Source of the DNA: Helicobacter pylori
Lineage (GTDB): Bacteria > Campylobacterota > Campylobacteria > Campylobacterales > Helicobacteraceae
Assembly (NCBI GenBank): GCA_008032935.1
Contig: CP032039.1
Span: forward strand, 1,178,001-1,242,000
Direction of reading: 5' to 3'
DNA length: 64,000 bases
Part shown: positions 9,906-20,394 of the stretch, one piece after another
Numbering within the stretch: position 1 is the stretch's first letter
Layout: the number at the start of each line of letters is the position of its first letter
Translations under genes and position numbers: made by a program
The notes under the pieces: generated by a model
The model's database searches: none
Seen by the model: the letters and a program-made list of their open reading frames with translations, nothing else
What the model was told of the DNA's origin: nothing

Positions 9906-12670
9906 TTAAAACCTTGTTCCCATAGAAAATTCAAAGTGTTGCGTGTAATCGTCCATGTTAGGGTTGAAGCATAGCCCTTTGCATTTTTTGCCATTGCCAT
10001 CGCCCCATTGGTTGAAAAACGCTATAGGGAAAATCAACACCAAAGGCCCCATGGGCGAAATCCATTCAATCTGTAAGCCTGTAGAAGCCCTCCAAGTCGC
10101 TCTTTCAAACCCAGCCCCTATCACGCCATAATCTTTAAAATTCGCTGTCGTGAAGGGAGCGTTATAGAAGAAACTCCCCCTAGTTGGGGTTTTAAAGGTT
10201 AAGAAACCAAAGTCAAAAAACCACGCTAAGCGCATTTTAGCCGCTTTCAACACCCCATAGCTCAATTCAGTAGAAGCGGTAAAAATCCCATCGCCTCCAA
10301 GCCACAAGCCAAACTCATCTTTAGGCGTAACTGAGCCGTTCCTAAAGCCTCTCACCGTGGTCACGCCCCCCATGTAGAAAGTGGAGTTTAAGGGCAAGTA
10401 ATCATCGGTGTTATACCTAAAGATATAACCCCCTTGCGTTTTAAAGCGAGCGATCAAATCTATCAATAAATATTTTTGCAAATGGTGGTAAGCGGCGAAT
10501 TTACCATAGACTTTGGTATTACGGACATTCCCGCCTAACCCGTTCCAAGAATTGAGCGTGCCAGAGCTTGGCAAGCCAGACATTGTCGCATAGGAATTAA
10601 AGATAACCCCATTTCTAGGGAAATAATAATCATCGGTGTTGTCATAGCTCACATCAAGAGTGAAAGAGCTGGTGATAGGCGTGTGGTAATCCCTATCCCA
10701 AATACCTTTTATTTCTGGTGAAGTGGTGATCGCTCCAGGACTAGAACAGCTTTCAGGTTGTAAGGGGGTTTTACCGCCTGATAAGCGGTTGATAATCACT
10801 GATGCGGGGGTAGAACATTGCCTTGGAGAAACCACTTCATTAACAGAGGAATAGTAGCGGTTGTATAAAGGGCTGCTGAAACCAAGGAGCTTGGTAACGT
10901 TCAAGTTATACCCTAAGCTCACATGGGTTCTGTTACCCAGCATGCGCCCAATATTCACCCCAAAGCCCCCGCCTTGTTGGATGTATTGGTAGCTTATCCT
11001 GTAATCCGCATAAAGATTGATCGTAGAGCTATACCAGCTGTCAAAAATCCTTGGATTAGTCAAGCTCAAATTCCCGGCAAACATACGCCCCGCTCCTTTT
11101 GGCATGCCCGGATAAGATCTACCCCCCCTGTAGCGATGTTAGCATACAAGCTCATGCTTTGCCCTGTGCCAAAAAGATTCCTTTCGCTCACGCTCCCATT
11201 AAGCATAAGCCCTCCATAAGAGCCATAGCCTAACCCAAATTGCAACTGCCCGGTGCGCCCCTCTTCCACGCTCACTAACAAATCCATAAGCGAGCTATTC
11301 ACCCTTTTTTCTTCAATTTTGACTTTAGAGAAAAACCCTAAACGCCTTAAAGAATTTTCGGAATTTCTCAGTTTGGTCAAGTTGTATTTATCCTTAGGCC
11401 CTAGTAACAATTCCCTTCTGATGATCCTATCGCTCGTGCGCTGGTTCCCTGAAATGATGACATCATTGATATACACCATATCGCCCACTTCAATACGATA
11501 AATGACTTTCACAAGCCCGTTTTTTTCATCTTTATCCAAGTCTGGCTTCACCACCGCAAACGCATAACCCTTGTCGGCGATTTCGGTTTTTAAAATTTGC
11601 GCATCCGCTCTTAAATGCTCAATATTAAAGACATCTTTCCTTTTAACTTTAAGCGCTTTTTCTAAGGTTTTTAAAGGGACTACCGGGTTGTCAATCTCTA
11701 TTAAAATGTCTGAAATCCTGTATTGGATCCCCTCTTTGACTTTATAATGAAGCTTAGCGTCATGGGTAGAAAAATCCGTTTTCAAAAAAGGCGAAGAAAT
11801 ATGAGCGTCCAAATAACCCCTACGCATATACACATCTTGGATACGCATAGAATCGTATTCTAATTGATCTAAACGCAATTTCCCGTCATTCAAGCCCCAC
11901 ATCCAGCCCATGAAATCTCTTTGTTTGTTCGCGCTCAAAGATTCAATCATGCGGCGTTTTAATTTCGCGCTTCCCTCATAAATGGATTGTTTGATATAAA
12001 TACTATCCCCCCTATTCACATCAAACACAATTAATAACGCGCCCTCACTGACCTTTTCTGTGCGTACCTCCACCACGCTCCCATAATAGCCCTGCCCCTC
12101 TAAAGCTGTTTTTAAAGCCGTTTTAGCATGCTCTAATTTTTGCTCATCAAAGGTGTCGCCCTTTTTGATCCCCATTTGGGATTTTAAGCCGTCTTTTTCC
12201 TTTTCAGTCCCATAACCCTTGATTTCTACCCCGGCAATCCTGGCTTTTTCATCAAAATGAAACTCTAATATGCCGCCTTCAAAAGTGGCATAAACGTCTT
12301 TAAAATACCCTTGATTGAACAAAGCCAAAACAGCGGTGTCTATTTTTTTAGAATCCACAATATCGCCCACACGAATCTTTACAATTTCATTAGCGAGCAT
12401 GTCAGACATGTAAGAAAGCCCAATATATGAAATGGACTTGACTTTCATTTCTTTAGGCGTTTGATTGGATTGGGGGGTTTCTTTTTGAGCTTCATTTCTT
12501 TGAGATTCTTGAGAGGCCTCTTTTGGTGGAGTCAAATCGTTTGGTTTAGAGCCGTCATTTTCTAAAGCTTCAACGCTGGTATTCATGCATGCGAAAACAA
12601 GAGAAGATAGAATAAATTTTTTAATACTGATTTCCTTAATAGATTTTAGCTTGAGTGTTGTTAGTAGCAT
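9906..12670 (-). CDS. bamA: Outer-membrane protein assembly factor BamA, apparent frameshift
   Basis: Inserts beta-barrel proteins into the outer membrane. ATG 12670; signal peptide with [19 protein letters not shown], an acidic/Gln-rich linker, then POTRA repeats (from about [20 protein letters not shown] to [16 protein letters not shown]). The Omp85 barrel follows, with the conserved VRGFRNG loop (VRGF motif) and a C-terminal Phe (FEFSMGTRF). The frame is broken at a C7 run (11122-11128): coding GGG GGG GTA leads to a stop soon after, while eight G would read [16 protein letters not shown] and join the downstream 399-codon barrel part. Repaired length is about 921 residues. BamA is essential, so the lesion is likely a sequence error. 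HP0655 equivalent. Confidence 0.94.
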
Positions 12671-12707
12671 TATTATAACTAATCATTCTTAAAAACGCTA
12701 AAAATTA

Positions 12708-13790
12708 TTAAAATTTCTGTATAAAATTATACAAACTATCCCTTTCTACCGCAACAAAACCAGCGTCCTTGATTTTAAATACCAAATCTTCTTTTTCTAA
12801 ACCATGCCGGCTCTTCGCGCCAGCCGCACTTTGAATGCTCTCTATTTCTATCGTGCCGTCTAAATCGTTAGCGCCAAATTCTTGAGCCACTAAAGCCAAA
12901 TTTAAGCCCAAAGTCGCCCAATAAGCTTTAATGTGGGGGATATTGTTTAAAAGAATGCGGGATATGGCGATGGTTTTTAAGATTTCTATCGCGCTAGGGG
13001 ATTTTTCCACTTTCAAATAATTGTTTTCTTTTTGGTACAACAAGGGGATAAAAGCGTTAAAACCCCCTTCTTTATTTTCTACTTTATTTTTAGGGCTTTG
13101 AATTTTTTTGATTCTTAGCATGTGATCGATGCGATGGATTTTATTTTCAATATGCCCAAAAAGCATGGTAGCGTTACTCATTTTGCCTAATTTGTGCCAA
13201 TAAGCATGGATTTCTAACCACCGAGAAGATCCCACCTTACCCTTACAGATTTTACGCCTGATTTCTTCATCAAAAATCTCCGCCCCCCCACCAGGCATGG
13301 AATCCACCCCAGCTTTGAGCATGTCTTCTAACACGCTTTCAAAAGGTTTGTTGAATTTAACGCTTAAAAAATGCACTTCTGCAGCGGTCATGGCCTTTAG
13401 GTGTAAGTTAGGCATTTCTTGTTTGATGGTTTCAAACACCTTTAAATACCACTCATAGGAGTAATTAGGGTTATGAGCGCTCACAATATGGACTTCTTTA
13501 ATCCCCTTGTTGTAGGAGTTTTTAACCTTTTCTAATATTTCTTCTAAGCTCATTTCATAAGGGTTAGGGTTTTTTCTGTGGGCTGAGAAAGCGCAAAATT
13601 TGCAAGCGTCCGCGCAAATATTACTAGGGTTTAAATGCCTATTGACATTAAAATACACGATTTTTTGGTGCATGTTCTGGCGCATGCAATCCGCTACTTC
13701 CCCTAGCGTGTATAAATCATAATCATAAAGCTTCACTAATTCTTTACTTTCAGTAACTTGATTGTCTAATACCTTTTCTAAAAAGTCCAT
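12708..13790 (-). CDS. mqnE: Aminofutalosine synthase
   Basis: Radical-SAM enzyme that makes 6-amino-6-deoxyfutalosine from chorismate-derived enolpyruvyl benzoate and SAM, early in futalosine-dependent menaquinone synthesis. The cluster motif is CADACKFCAF (CX3CX2C), followed by EVHIVSAHNPN and SMPGGGAEIFDEEIR; the C-terminal half ends in the MqnC/E-type LVAQEFGANDLDGTIEIESIQSAAGAKSRHG (first 20 residues shown in part). I prefer ATG 13790 (MDFLEKV), because AAAGGC lies about 10 bases upstream. An in-frame ATG at 13823 would add 11 residues. It heads the long minus-strand array. HP0654 equivalent. Confidence 0.9.
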   Translation of the reverse strand: MDFLEKVLDNQVTESKELVKLYDYDLYTLGEVADCMRQNMHQKIVYFNVNRHLNPSNICADACKFCAFSAHRKNPNPYEMSLEEILEKVKNSYNKGIKEVHIVSAHNPNYSYEWYLKVFETIKQEMPNLHLKAMTAAEVHFLSVKFNKPFESVLEDMLKAGVDSMPGGGAEIFDEEIRRKICKGKVGSSRWLEIHAYWHKLGKMSNATMLFGHIENKIHRIDHMLRIKKIQSPKNKVENKEGGFNAFIPLLYQKENNYLKVEKSPSAIEILKTIAISRILLNNIPHIKAYWATLGLNLALVAQEFGANDLDGTIEIESIQSAAGAKSRHGLEKEDLVFKIKDAGFVAVERDSLYNFIQKF

Positions 13791-14045
13791 GGTTAAATTG
13801 CCTTTCATTTTAAAGATAAACATTGTAGCATTTTTAGATTGAAGAATGCTTTTTATATATTATATAAAAATATCCCTTTTAATCCCCCCTATTGATACCA
13901 GCCCTTTTTTTGACCTAATTCTCATTAAATAGATTTTTATGATAAAATCTAAGCTTTATCAAGCCATTAGCTGGCGTTCTTTCTCATTTTTATAAATTTT
14001 TAAAAATTTTCATACTCCTGTTTACTTTTTCATTATCATTTATGC

Positions 14046-14051
14046 TATAAT
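14046..14051 (+). promoter_or_regulatory. Likely -10 element of the pfr promoter
   Basis: TATAAT at 14046-14051, preceded by TGC (an extended -10), lies 36 bases upstream of the pfr ATG, with AAAGGAG as ribosome-binding site at 14076-14082. The upstream 263-base gap (13824-14086) is extremely AT-rich and contains several ATTATC/TTCTCATTAAAT-like stretches. Ferritin promoters in H. pylori are known targets of iron-free Fur, so operators are expected here, but I cannot assign a Fur box by eye with confidence. Confidence 0.6.
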
Positions 14052-14086
14052 TATGGGACAACTTAAACCAACACAAAGGAGATACT

Positions 14087-14590
14087 ATGTTATCAAAAGA
14101 CATCATTAAGTTGCTAAACGAACAAGTGAATAAGGAAATGAACTCTTCCAACTTGTATATGAGCATGAGTTCTTGGTGCTATACCCATAGCTTAGATGGC
14201 TCGGGGCTTTTCTTGTTTGACCATGCGGCTGAAGAATATGAGCATGCCAAAAAGCTTATCGTTTTCTTGAATGAAAACAATGTGCCTGTGCAATTGACCA
14301 GCATCAGCGCCCCTGAGCATAAGTTTGAAGGTTTGACTCAAATTTTCCAAAAGGCCTATGAACATGAGCAACACATCAGCGAGTCTATTAATAATATCGT
14401 TGATCACGCCATAAAAGGCAAAGATCATGCGACTTTCAATTTCTTGCAATGGTATGTGTCTGAACAGCATGAAGAAGAAGTGCTTTTCAAGGATATTTTG
14501 GATAAAATTGAGTTGATTGGTAATGAAAACCATGGCTTGTATTTGGCTGATCAGTATGTCAAAGGGATCGCTAAAAGCAGGAAATCTTAA
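14087..14590 (+). CDS. pfr: Non-haem ferritin
   Basis: Iron-storage protein forming a 24-subunit cage. 167 residues. The ferroxidase ligands are visible: Glu in NKEMNSSNLYMSM, Glu pair in AAEEYEHAKK (EXXH), and Gln/Glu in LQWYVSEQHEEE. Strong ribosome-binding site AAAGGAG, monocistronic-looking promoter upstream, followed 14 bases later by serB. Expression is classically iron-responsive in this species (known of the gene, not shown by this sequence). Confidence 0.97.
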   Translation: MLSKDIIKLLNEQVNKEMNSSNLYMSMSSWCYTHSLDGSGLFLFDHAAEEYEHAKKLIVFLNENNVPVQLTSISAPEHKFEGLTQIFQKAYEHEQHISESINNIVDHAIKGKDHATFNFLQWYVSEQHEEEVLFKDILDKIELIGNENHGLYLADQYVKGIAKSRKS

Positions 14591-14604
14591 TTTTAGGGTA
14601 TTGG

Positions 14605-15228
14605 GTGCAAAAACTAGCCGTTTTTGATTTTGACTCCACGCTAGTCAATGCTGAGACGATTGAGTCTTTAGCGAGGGCGTGGGGGGTGTTTGATGAAGTG
14701 AAAACAATCACTTTGAAAGCTATGAATGGCGAGACAGATTTTCATAAAAGTCTTATTTTAAGGGTTTCTAAACTCAAAAACATGCCCTTAAAACTAGCCA
14801 AAGAAGTTTGTGAAAGTCTGCCTTTATTTGAGGGGGCGTTTGAACTCATTAGCGCCTTAAAAGAGAAAAATTACAAGGTGGTTTGCTTCAGCGGAGGCTT
14901 TGATTTAGCGACCAATCATTACAGGGATTTATTGCATTTAGATGCGGCTTTCAGTAACACGCTGGTAGTGGAAAATGACGCCTTAAACGGCTTGGTTACG
15001 GGGCATATGATGTTTTCACACTCTAAGGGCGAAATGTTGCTCGCTTTACAACGCTTGTTGAATATCAGTAAAGATCGCACTTTAGTCGTGGGCGATGGAG
15101 CGAATGACTTGAGCATGTTCAAACATGCCCACATTAAAATCGCTTTCAACGCTAAAGAAATCCTAAAACAGCACGCCACGCATTGCATTGATGAGCCTGA
15201 TTTAGCCCTAATCAAGCCTTTGATTTAA
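14605..15228 (+). CDS. serB: Phosphoserine phosphatase
   Basis: HAD-superfamily phosphatase that makes L-serine from phosphoserine. 207 residues. Motif I FDFDSTLV (nucleophile Asp and the acid/base Asp), motif II VCFSGGFDLA (Ser), motif III/IV GDGANDLSMF with the upstream Lys in HSKGEMLLAL are all present. It starts at GTG 14605 with TTAGGGTA upstream; it follows pfr by 14 bases and may share its transcript. Confidence 0.95.
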   Translation: MQKLAVFDFDSTLVNAETIESLARAWGVFDEVKTITLKAMNGETDFHKSLILRVSKLKNMPLKLAKEVCESLPLFEGAFELISALKEKNYKVVCFSGGFDLATNHYRDLLHLDAAFSNTLVVENDALNGLVTGHMMFSHSKGEMLLALQRLLNISKDRTLVVGDGANDLSMFKHAHIKIAFNAKEILKQHATHCIDEPDLALIKPLI

Positions 15229-15265
15229 AAAATTTTTTTTGTAAAATTCCTTTAAAAGGATAACC

Positions 15266-16597
15266 ATGTTTCAGCCCCTATTAGACGCTTATACAGACAG
15301 CACCCGTTTAGATGAAACCGATTATAAGCCCCCATTAAATATAGCCCTAGCGAATTGGTGGCCTTTAGATAAAAGAGAAAGCAAAGGGTTTAGAAAAAAA
15401 TTTATTTTACATTTCATCTTAAGCCAGCATTACACAATCACTTTACACCGAAACCCTGATAAACCTGCGGACATCGTTTTTGGTAACCCCCTTGGATCAG
15501 CCAGAAAAATCCTATCCTATCAAAACACTAAACGAGTGTTTTACACCGGTGAAAATGAAGTCCCCAATTTCAACCTCTTTGATTACGCCATAGGCTTTGA
15601 TGAATTGGACTTTAGAGATCGTTATTTGAGAATGCCTTTATATTATGATAGGCTACACCATAAAGCCGAGAGCGTGAATGACACCACTGCGCCTTACAAG
15701 ATTAAAGACAACAGTCTTTATGCTTTAAAAAAACCCTCCCATCATTTTAAAGAAAACCACCCCCATTTATGCGCAGTGGTGAATGATGAGAGCGATCCTT
15801 TGAAAAGAGGGTTTGCGAGCTTTGTCGCAAGCAACCCTAACGCCCCTATAAGGAACGCTTTCTATGACGCTTTAAATTCTATAGAGCCAGTTACTGGGGG
15901 AGGGAGCGTGAAAAACACTTTAGGCTATAACGTCAAAAACAAGAGCGAGTTTTTAAGCCAATACAAATTCAACCTGTGTTTTGAAAACACTCAAAATTAT
16001 GGCTATGTAACTGAAAAAATCATTGACGCTTATTTCAGCCACACCATTCCTATTTATTGGGGGAGTCCTAGCGTGGCGCAAGATTTTAACCCTAAGAGTT
16101 TTGTAAACGTTTGTGATTTTAAAAACTTTGATGAAGCGATTGATTACGTGAGATACTTGCACACGCACCCAAACGCCTATTTAGACATGCTCTATGAAAA
16201 CCCTTTAAACACCCTTGATGGGAAAGCTTACTTTTACCAAGATTTGAGTTTTAAAAAAATCTTAGATTTTTTTAAAACGATTTTAGAAAACGATACGATT
16301 TACCACAAATCCTCAACATCTTTCATGTGGGAGCGTGATCTGCATAAGCCGTTAGTATCCATTGATGATTTGAGGGTTAATTATGATGATTTGAGGGTTA
16401 ATTATGATGATTTGAGAATTAATTATGATGATTTGAGAATTAATTATGATGATTTGAGAATTAATTATGAGCGCCTTTTACAAAACGCTTCACCTTTATT
16501 AGAACTCTCTCAAAACACCTCTTTTAAAATCTATCGCAAAGCTTATCAAAAATCCTTACCCTTGCTATGCGCCATAAGGAAGTGGGTTAAAAAATAA
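15266..16597 (+). CDS. futB: Alpha-1,3-fucosyltransferase (LPS Lewis antigen synthesis)
   Basis: GT10-family enzyme transferring fucose from GDP-fucose to GlcNAc of the O-chain to make Lewis X-type antigens. 443 residues in one open frame. The family motif is visible around FCFENTQNYGYVTEKIIDAYFS-like sequence (NLCFENTQ, GYVTEKIIDAY, HTIPIYWGSP). Near the C-terminus are five tandem DDLRxNY repeats (nucleotides 16364-16468), then a basic amphipathic tail (RKAYQKSLPL...AIRKWVKK) that docks to the membrane. The poly-C tract that makes many alleles phase-variable is only C5 here (within TATAAGCCCCCA), so this allele looks stably ON. Its position next to the HP0650 equivalent suggests the futB locus; futA versus futB rests on position only. 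RBS AAAAGGATAACC. Confidence 0.92.
   Translation: MFQPLLDAYTDSTRLDETDYKPPLNIALANWWPLDKRESKGFRKKFILHFILSQHYTITLHRNPDKPADIVFGNPLGSARKILSYQNTKRVFYTGENEVPNFNLFDYAIGFDELDFRDRYLRMPLYYDRLHHKAESVNDTTAPYKIKDNSLYALKKPSHHFKENHPHLCAVVNDESDPLKRGFASFVASNPNAPIRNAFYDALNSIEPVTGGGSVKNTLGYNVKNKSEFLSQYKFNLCFENTQNYGYVTEKIIDAYFSHTIPIYWGSPSVAQDFNPKSFVNVCDFKNFDEAIDYVRYLHTHPNAYLDMLYENPLNTLDGKAYFYQDLSFKKILDFFKTILENDTIYHKSSTSFMWERDLHKPLVSIDDLRVNYDDLRVNYDDLRINYDDLRINYDDLRINYERLLQNASPLLELSQNTSFKIYRKAYQKSLPLLCAIRKWVKK
16364..16468 (+). repeat. Five 21-bp repeats encoding DDLRxNY heptads in the fucosyltransferase
   Basis: Five perfect-length 21-base units in frame: two encode DDLRVNY and three DDLRINY. Within the family the number of heptads varies between strains and sets the dimerisation helix length and the O-chain length preferred by the enzyme. 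Five is on the low side of what is commonly reported. The two sub-types are arranged in blocks (VV then III), as expected from unit-by-unit duplication. Confidence 0.95.
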
Positions 16598-16605
16598 GGT
16601 GCATT

Positions 16606-17235
16606 TTAAGACTGATTAAGAAATTGGAGTGCTATTTTAAAATGTGCTAACGCTTCTTTTTTGAGCGTGGGGTTTTTGAGCATGTCTTCTAAAGCATGGG
16701 TGCTTAAAAAATGTTTGGTTTTTAAAGACACGATGCGCCCAAAGGATTCTTCTTTAGAAAGGTTTAAAAGGCGTCTGGGCAAAATCTCGCCAAATACCAC
16801 AATGACTTTTGAAGCGCTGTTGTCTAATTGCCAAATTAAATGGGGCAGGCATGCGTTGATTTCTTCTTCTAAATTAAGGCTGTTAGAGTCGCATTTAAGG
16901 AGCGATAAAATACTGCAATCTTTTAAGGGGTAGTTAAAAACCTTTTGGATAATGCTCTCTAACATGACCGCTTTTAAATTGTTTAAGAAATGTAATTGGC
17001 TATCCAGCATGGGGGTTAGCGTGATGAAAGCGAGCTTGGAAGTGGGGTTAAAAAGCCCGATCACCGGTTTTGAATGTTGGTGGCGTTTGCACAGATTGCA
17101 ATTTTCTATACCCTCATGAACTTGTTTGTTAAGGGGTTTATTTTGGGGCTTTATAAGGCTAATATCCGTATAAGTTTCGCCTAAAAGACGCTCCATATAA
17201 AGGGAGCGTAAAGTTTGAAGGCGTGAGTGTTGCAA
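16606..17235 (-). CDS. Uracil-DNA-glycosylase-superfamily protein with atypical active site
   Basis: 209 residues. Four cysteines (46, 49, 115, 129; CNLC, KC, AC) match the 4Fe-4S ligand pattern of family 4 uracil-DNA glycosylases, and the C-terminal ALEDMLKNPTLKKEALAHFK matches their HPAxLLRNPxLK segment. But the catalytic motif I (usually GEAPG) reads TLTPMLD, and motif III HPS reads STHALED, so glycosylase activity is doubtful. The start is TTG 17235, or more probably ATG 17196 (MERLLGETY). It lies 5 bases after the aspA stop and converges with the fucosyltransferase. HP0650 equivalent; annotated as hypothetical as far as I recall. Confidence 0.65.
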   Translation of the reverse strand: MQHSRLQTLRSLYMERLLGETYTDISLIKPQNKPLNKQVHEGIENCNLCKRHQHSKPVIGLFNPTSKLAFITLTPMLDSQLHFLNNLKAVMLESIIQKVFNYPLKDCSILSLLKCDSNSLNLEEEINACLPHLIWQLDNSASKVIVVFGEILPRRLLNLSKEESFGRIVSLKTKHFLSTHALEDMLKNPTLKKEALAHFKIALQFLNQS

Positions 17236-17240
17236 AGCGT

Positions 17241-18647
17241 TCAGTCTTTATGCTTTTTGAAAGCGTGAGGGCTTAGCATGTTTTCTGGCTTGAAAATATC
17301 GTCCAGTTGTTCTTTAGTTAAGATTTTCTTTTCTAAAGCGATGTCATAGATAGAGCGATCGCTTTTTAAGGCTTCTTTGGCGATCATAGCGGATTTTTCA
17401 TAGCCGATATGAGGGTTTAGCGCGGTAACAATGCCAATGCTGTTGAAGACATAATCGTGGCAAATCTTTTCATTAGCCGTGATGCCTTCCACGCATTTAG
17501 TCGTTAAAGTTTCAATCGCACGCCCTAAAATCACAAAGGAATGGAAAAGCTTGTAAGCGATAACCGGCTCAAACACATTGAGTTGCAATTGCCCTCCTTC
17601 TGCGGCTAACGCCACGCTCAAATCGTTCCCAATCACCGCAAAGCACACCTGATTGACCACTTCAGGGATCACCGGATTGACTTTACCCGGCATGATAGAG
17701 CTGCCCGGCTGCATTTTAGGCAAATTGATTTCATTCAACCCGGCTCTAGGGCCTGAGCTGAGTAGCCTAAGATCGTTACAAACTTTAGAAAGTTTGACCG
17801 CAATACGCTTTAACACCCCACTCACTTGCACATACGCTCCCGTGCTTTGAGTGGCTTCTATCAAATTGTTAGCCATGACAAAGGGGCGGCCCGTTACTTC
17901 TTGGATTTTCTTTTCAATCAAACTGCGATAATCCGGGTGCGAATTGATCCCTGTGCCAATAGCCGTGCCGCCTAAATTAAGCTCTCTTACCCAATTCCTA
18001 GCGTCTAAAACCTGCTCAATATCCCTATCAACCATCAAGGCATAAGTTTCAAACTCTTGACCTAAAGTCATAGGCACAGCGTCTTGAAGCTGGGTGCGCC
18101 CCATTTTAATCACATGGGAAAATTCCTTAGCTTTTTGAGCGAAAGCGTCCCTTAAAGCCTTCATGGGAGCGACTAAATTACTCAAACGCTCATAAATAGC
18201 GATTTTTAACGCGCTAGGATAAGCGTCATTAGTGGATTGAGAGCGATTGACATGGTCGTTTGGGTGGCAAAATTGATACTCGCCCTTTTGATGCCCCATG
18301 TATTCTAAAGCCAAATTAGCAATCACTTCATTCATGTTCATGTTCGTGCTCGTGCCAGCCCCCCCTTGAATCATATCCACAATGAATTGATCATGGTATT
18401 TGCCATCAATCAACAAATCGCACGCATGGCAAATCGCAATCTTAAGCTTTTCATCAATCAAGCCTAATTGCGCGTTCGCTAAAGCGGCCGCTTTTTTGAC
18501 TTGAGCAAAAGATTTAATAAAAACAGGATAACTGCAAAGCTTGTCGTTGGTGATGAAAAAATTTTCACTCGCTCTTAAAGTTTGGATCCCGTAATAAACC
18601 TCGTCGCTAATTTCCATTTGCCCAATGAAATCATGCTCAATACGCAT
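17241..18647 (-). CDS. aspA: Aspartate ammonia-lyase
   Basis: Deaminates aspartate to fumarate, linking amino-acid use to fumarate respiration. 468 residues. The fumarase/aspartase signature GSSIMPGKVNPVIPE (catalytic Ser loop) and TSTNMNMNEVIAN, HPNDHVNRSQSTNDAYPSA (substrate binding) are complete. ATG 18647 with AAGGAGC upstream; the 57-base gap from murA suggests its own promoter. Confidence 0.97.
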   Translation of the reverse strand: MRIEHDFIGQMEISDEVYYGIQTLRASENFFITNDKLCSYPVFIKSFAQVKKAAALANAQLGLIDEKLKIAICHACDLLIDGKYHDQFIVDMIQGGAGTSTNMNMNEVIANLALEYMGHQKGEYQFCHPNDHVNRSQSTNDAYPSALKIAIYERLSNLVAPMKALRDAFAQKAKEFSHVIKMGRTQLQDAVPMTLGQEFETYALMVDRDIEQVLDARNWVRELNLGGTAIGTGINSHPDYRSLIEKKIQEVTGRPFVMANNLIEATQSTGAYVQVSGVLKRIAVKLSKVCNDLRLLSSGPRAGLNEINLPKMQPGSSIMPGKVNPVIPEVVNQVCFAVIGNDLSVALAAEGGQLQLNVFEPVIAYKLFHSFVILGRAIETLTTKCVEGITANEKICHDYVFNSIGIVTALNPHIGYEKSAMIAKEALKSDRSIYDIALEKKILTKEQLDDIFKPENMLSPHAFKKHKD

Positions 18648-18704
18648 AAAAGCTCCTTATGTAATAATTGAAAAATATTCTAGCTATTGTAACCAAATCT
18701 TGGA

Positions 18705-19973
18705 TTATTTTTCTTTTAAACGCAACACTTTTGCCCCTAAAGCGTTGATTTTATCCTCTAATCTCTCATAACCCCTATCCAAGTGGTAAATCCTATGCAC
18801 CCTACTCACCCCCTTAGCCACTAAAGCGGCTAAAACGAGAGCCGAAGAAGCCCTTAAATCCGTCGCCATCACATCGCTTCCGGTAAGCTCTGTGGATCCG
18901 CTAATGGTAGCCACATTCGTTTTTAGGCTAATACTAGCCCCCAAGCGTTGCAATTCGCTTGCATGCATGAAGCGGTTTTCAAAAAGCGTTTCTTCAATGA
19001 TACTAGTCCCCAAACACTGCGTGGCTAATGCCATGAATTGCGCTTGCATGTCTGTGGGAAAGCCCGGGTATTCTTTCGTGGTGATTTCAAAGGCTTGGCG
19101 TTGTTTGGCCGGGTAAATTTCTATAGAATTTTCTTGAATGTCTAGTGAAAAACCAATTTCTATGAGCTTATCGGTGATCGCTTGAATATGGTTAGGGATG
19201 ATATGATTGATTTTAAGCTGGCTGTTAGTGATAGCCCCCACACACAAATAAGTGCCTGCTTCAATCCTATCCGGTATGATTTGAATGTCTTTTAAATTCA
19301 AAGCGTCGCTTTCTACCCCCCTAATCTTTAGCTCGCTGCTGCCAACGCCCTCAATTTCTACGCCTCCGCTTTGTAAAAACGCGCACAATTGAGCGATTTC
19401 TGGCTCTTTAGCGGCGTTAATGATGCGCGTGATCCCTTTAGCTAAACTTGCTGCCATGAGGGCGTTTTCTGTGCCTGTAACGCTGATTTTATCAAATAAA
19501 ATATCATTCCCTTTCAAGCCTTTAGGGGCTTTTGCGTGGATATAGCCTTGCTCAATTTTGATTTCAGCCCCTAATTGTTGCATCGCTTTTAAGTGCAAAT
19601 CCACAGGCCTTGCTCCTATAGCGCACCCACCGGGCAAACTCACCAAGCATTCTTTAAAGCGCACTAATAAAGGGCCTAACACCAAAATGGAAGCGCGCAT
19701 TTTACGCACCAAATCGTAAGTGGCTTCGGTGTGGTGCAGGGATTTAGCGCTGAGTTGGAGCGTGTGGGGGTTAAGCCATTCTAATTCTGCGCCTAAATTT
19801 TGCAACAATAACGCCATCGCCTTTATATCCACCACTTGGGGCAAGGATTTGATTTTGACTTCTTGGCGGCTTAAAAGCGTGGCAGCTAAAATGGGGAGTG
19901 CAGAGTTTTTCGCCCCTGAAATTTCTACCTCTCCTTTTAAAGGGACTTGTCCTACAATCTCTAAAAAGTCCAA
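18705..19973 (-). CDS. murA: UDP-N-acetylglucosamine 1-carboxyvinyltransferase
   Basis: First committed step of peptidoglycan synthesis, adding enolpyruvate to UDP-GlcNAc; the target of fosfomycin. 422 residues. The active-site loop reads [15 protein letters not shown] with the catalytic Cys present (the fosfomycin-sensitive form), the N-terminal [12 protein letters not shown] with the conserved Lys-Asn, and the [15 protein letters not shown] motif. It begins 3 bases after the preceding unknown gene and is probably co-transcribed with galU and slt. Confidence 0.97.
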   Translation of the reverse strand: MDFLEIVGQVPLKGEVEISGAKNSALPILAATLLSRQEVKIKSLPQVVDIKAMALLLQNLGAELEWLNPHTLQLSAKSLHHTEATYDLVRKMRASILVLGPLLVRFKECLVSLPGGCAIGARPVDLHLKAMQQLGAEIKIEQGYIHAKAPKGLKGNDILFDKISVTGTENALMAASLAKGITRIINAAKEPEIAQLCAFLQSGGVEIEGVGSSELKIRGVESDALNLKDIQIIPDRIEAGTYLCVGAITNSQLKINHIIPNHIQAITDKLIEIGFSLDIQENSIEIYPAKQRQAFEITTKEYPGFPTDMQAQFMALATQCLGTSIIEETLFENRFMHASELQRLGASISLKTNVATISGSTELTGSDVMATDLRASSALVLAALVAKGVSRVHRIYHLDRGYERLEDKINALGAKVLRLKEK

Positions 19974-19975
19974 TT

Positions 19976-20383
19976 CTATCCTTTTTCTTTTTTATTCTTA
20001 AGGGCTAAGCCGGTAGCGTTAGCGATTTTTTGTTGGTAATTGGGGTTAGCGTTTTCTAATTCTTGCCCAAAATTAATAGCGTCTTCTAATTCAAAAAATT
20101 CTGAAGCGACTAAGTTTTGGATCGTTTCTAGCCACAGAGTTTCTTTGTCTTTAGGGCAGATTTTAAAACGCTCATTGAAGCGGTTTTTCAGTTTTTCTAA
20201 AGCTGGCACGCTTTGAAGGTTTTTGATTTGTTCGTTTAAATTTTCTAAAGAGAGGCTTTTATTAGGAATATTTTGCTTTAAGGGGGGGCGAGTAAGCCTC
20301 CAAGCAAGCCCCACCAATAACACAGGCAACAGGCATACAAAGAGGATCAAATACATGTAAGCGTAATAAGTCAAATTGCCCAT
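19976..20383 (-). CDS. Small single-pass membrane protein of unknown function
   Basis: 135 residues: one N-terminal transmembrane segment (about residues 8-28, [20 protein letters not shown]), then a soluble, partly helical cytoplasmic-looking domain (from [16 protein letters not shown] to [19 protein letters not shown]). I do not recognise a characterised family; HP0647 equivalent. It sits between galU and murA with 3- and 11-base gaps, so it is co-expressed with envelope-synthesis genes. Confidence 0.7.
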   Translation of the reverse strand: MGNLTYYAYMYLILFVCLLPVLLVGLAWRLTRPPLKQNIPNKSLSLENLNEQIKNLQSVPALEKLKNRFNERFKICPKDKETLWLETIQNLVASEFFELEDAINFGQELENANPNYQQKIANATGLALKNKKEKG

Positions 20384-20394
20384 GTTGATAAGAT

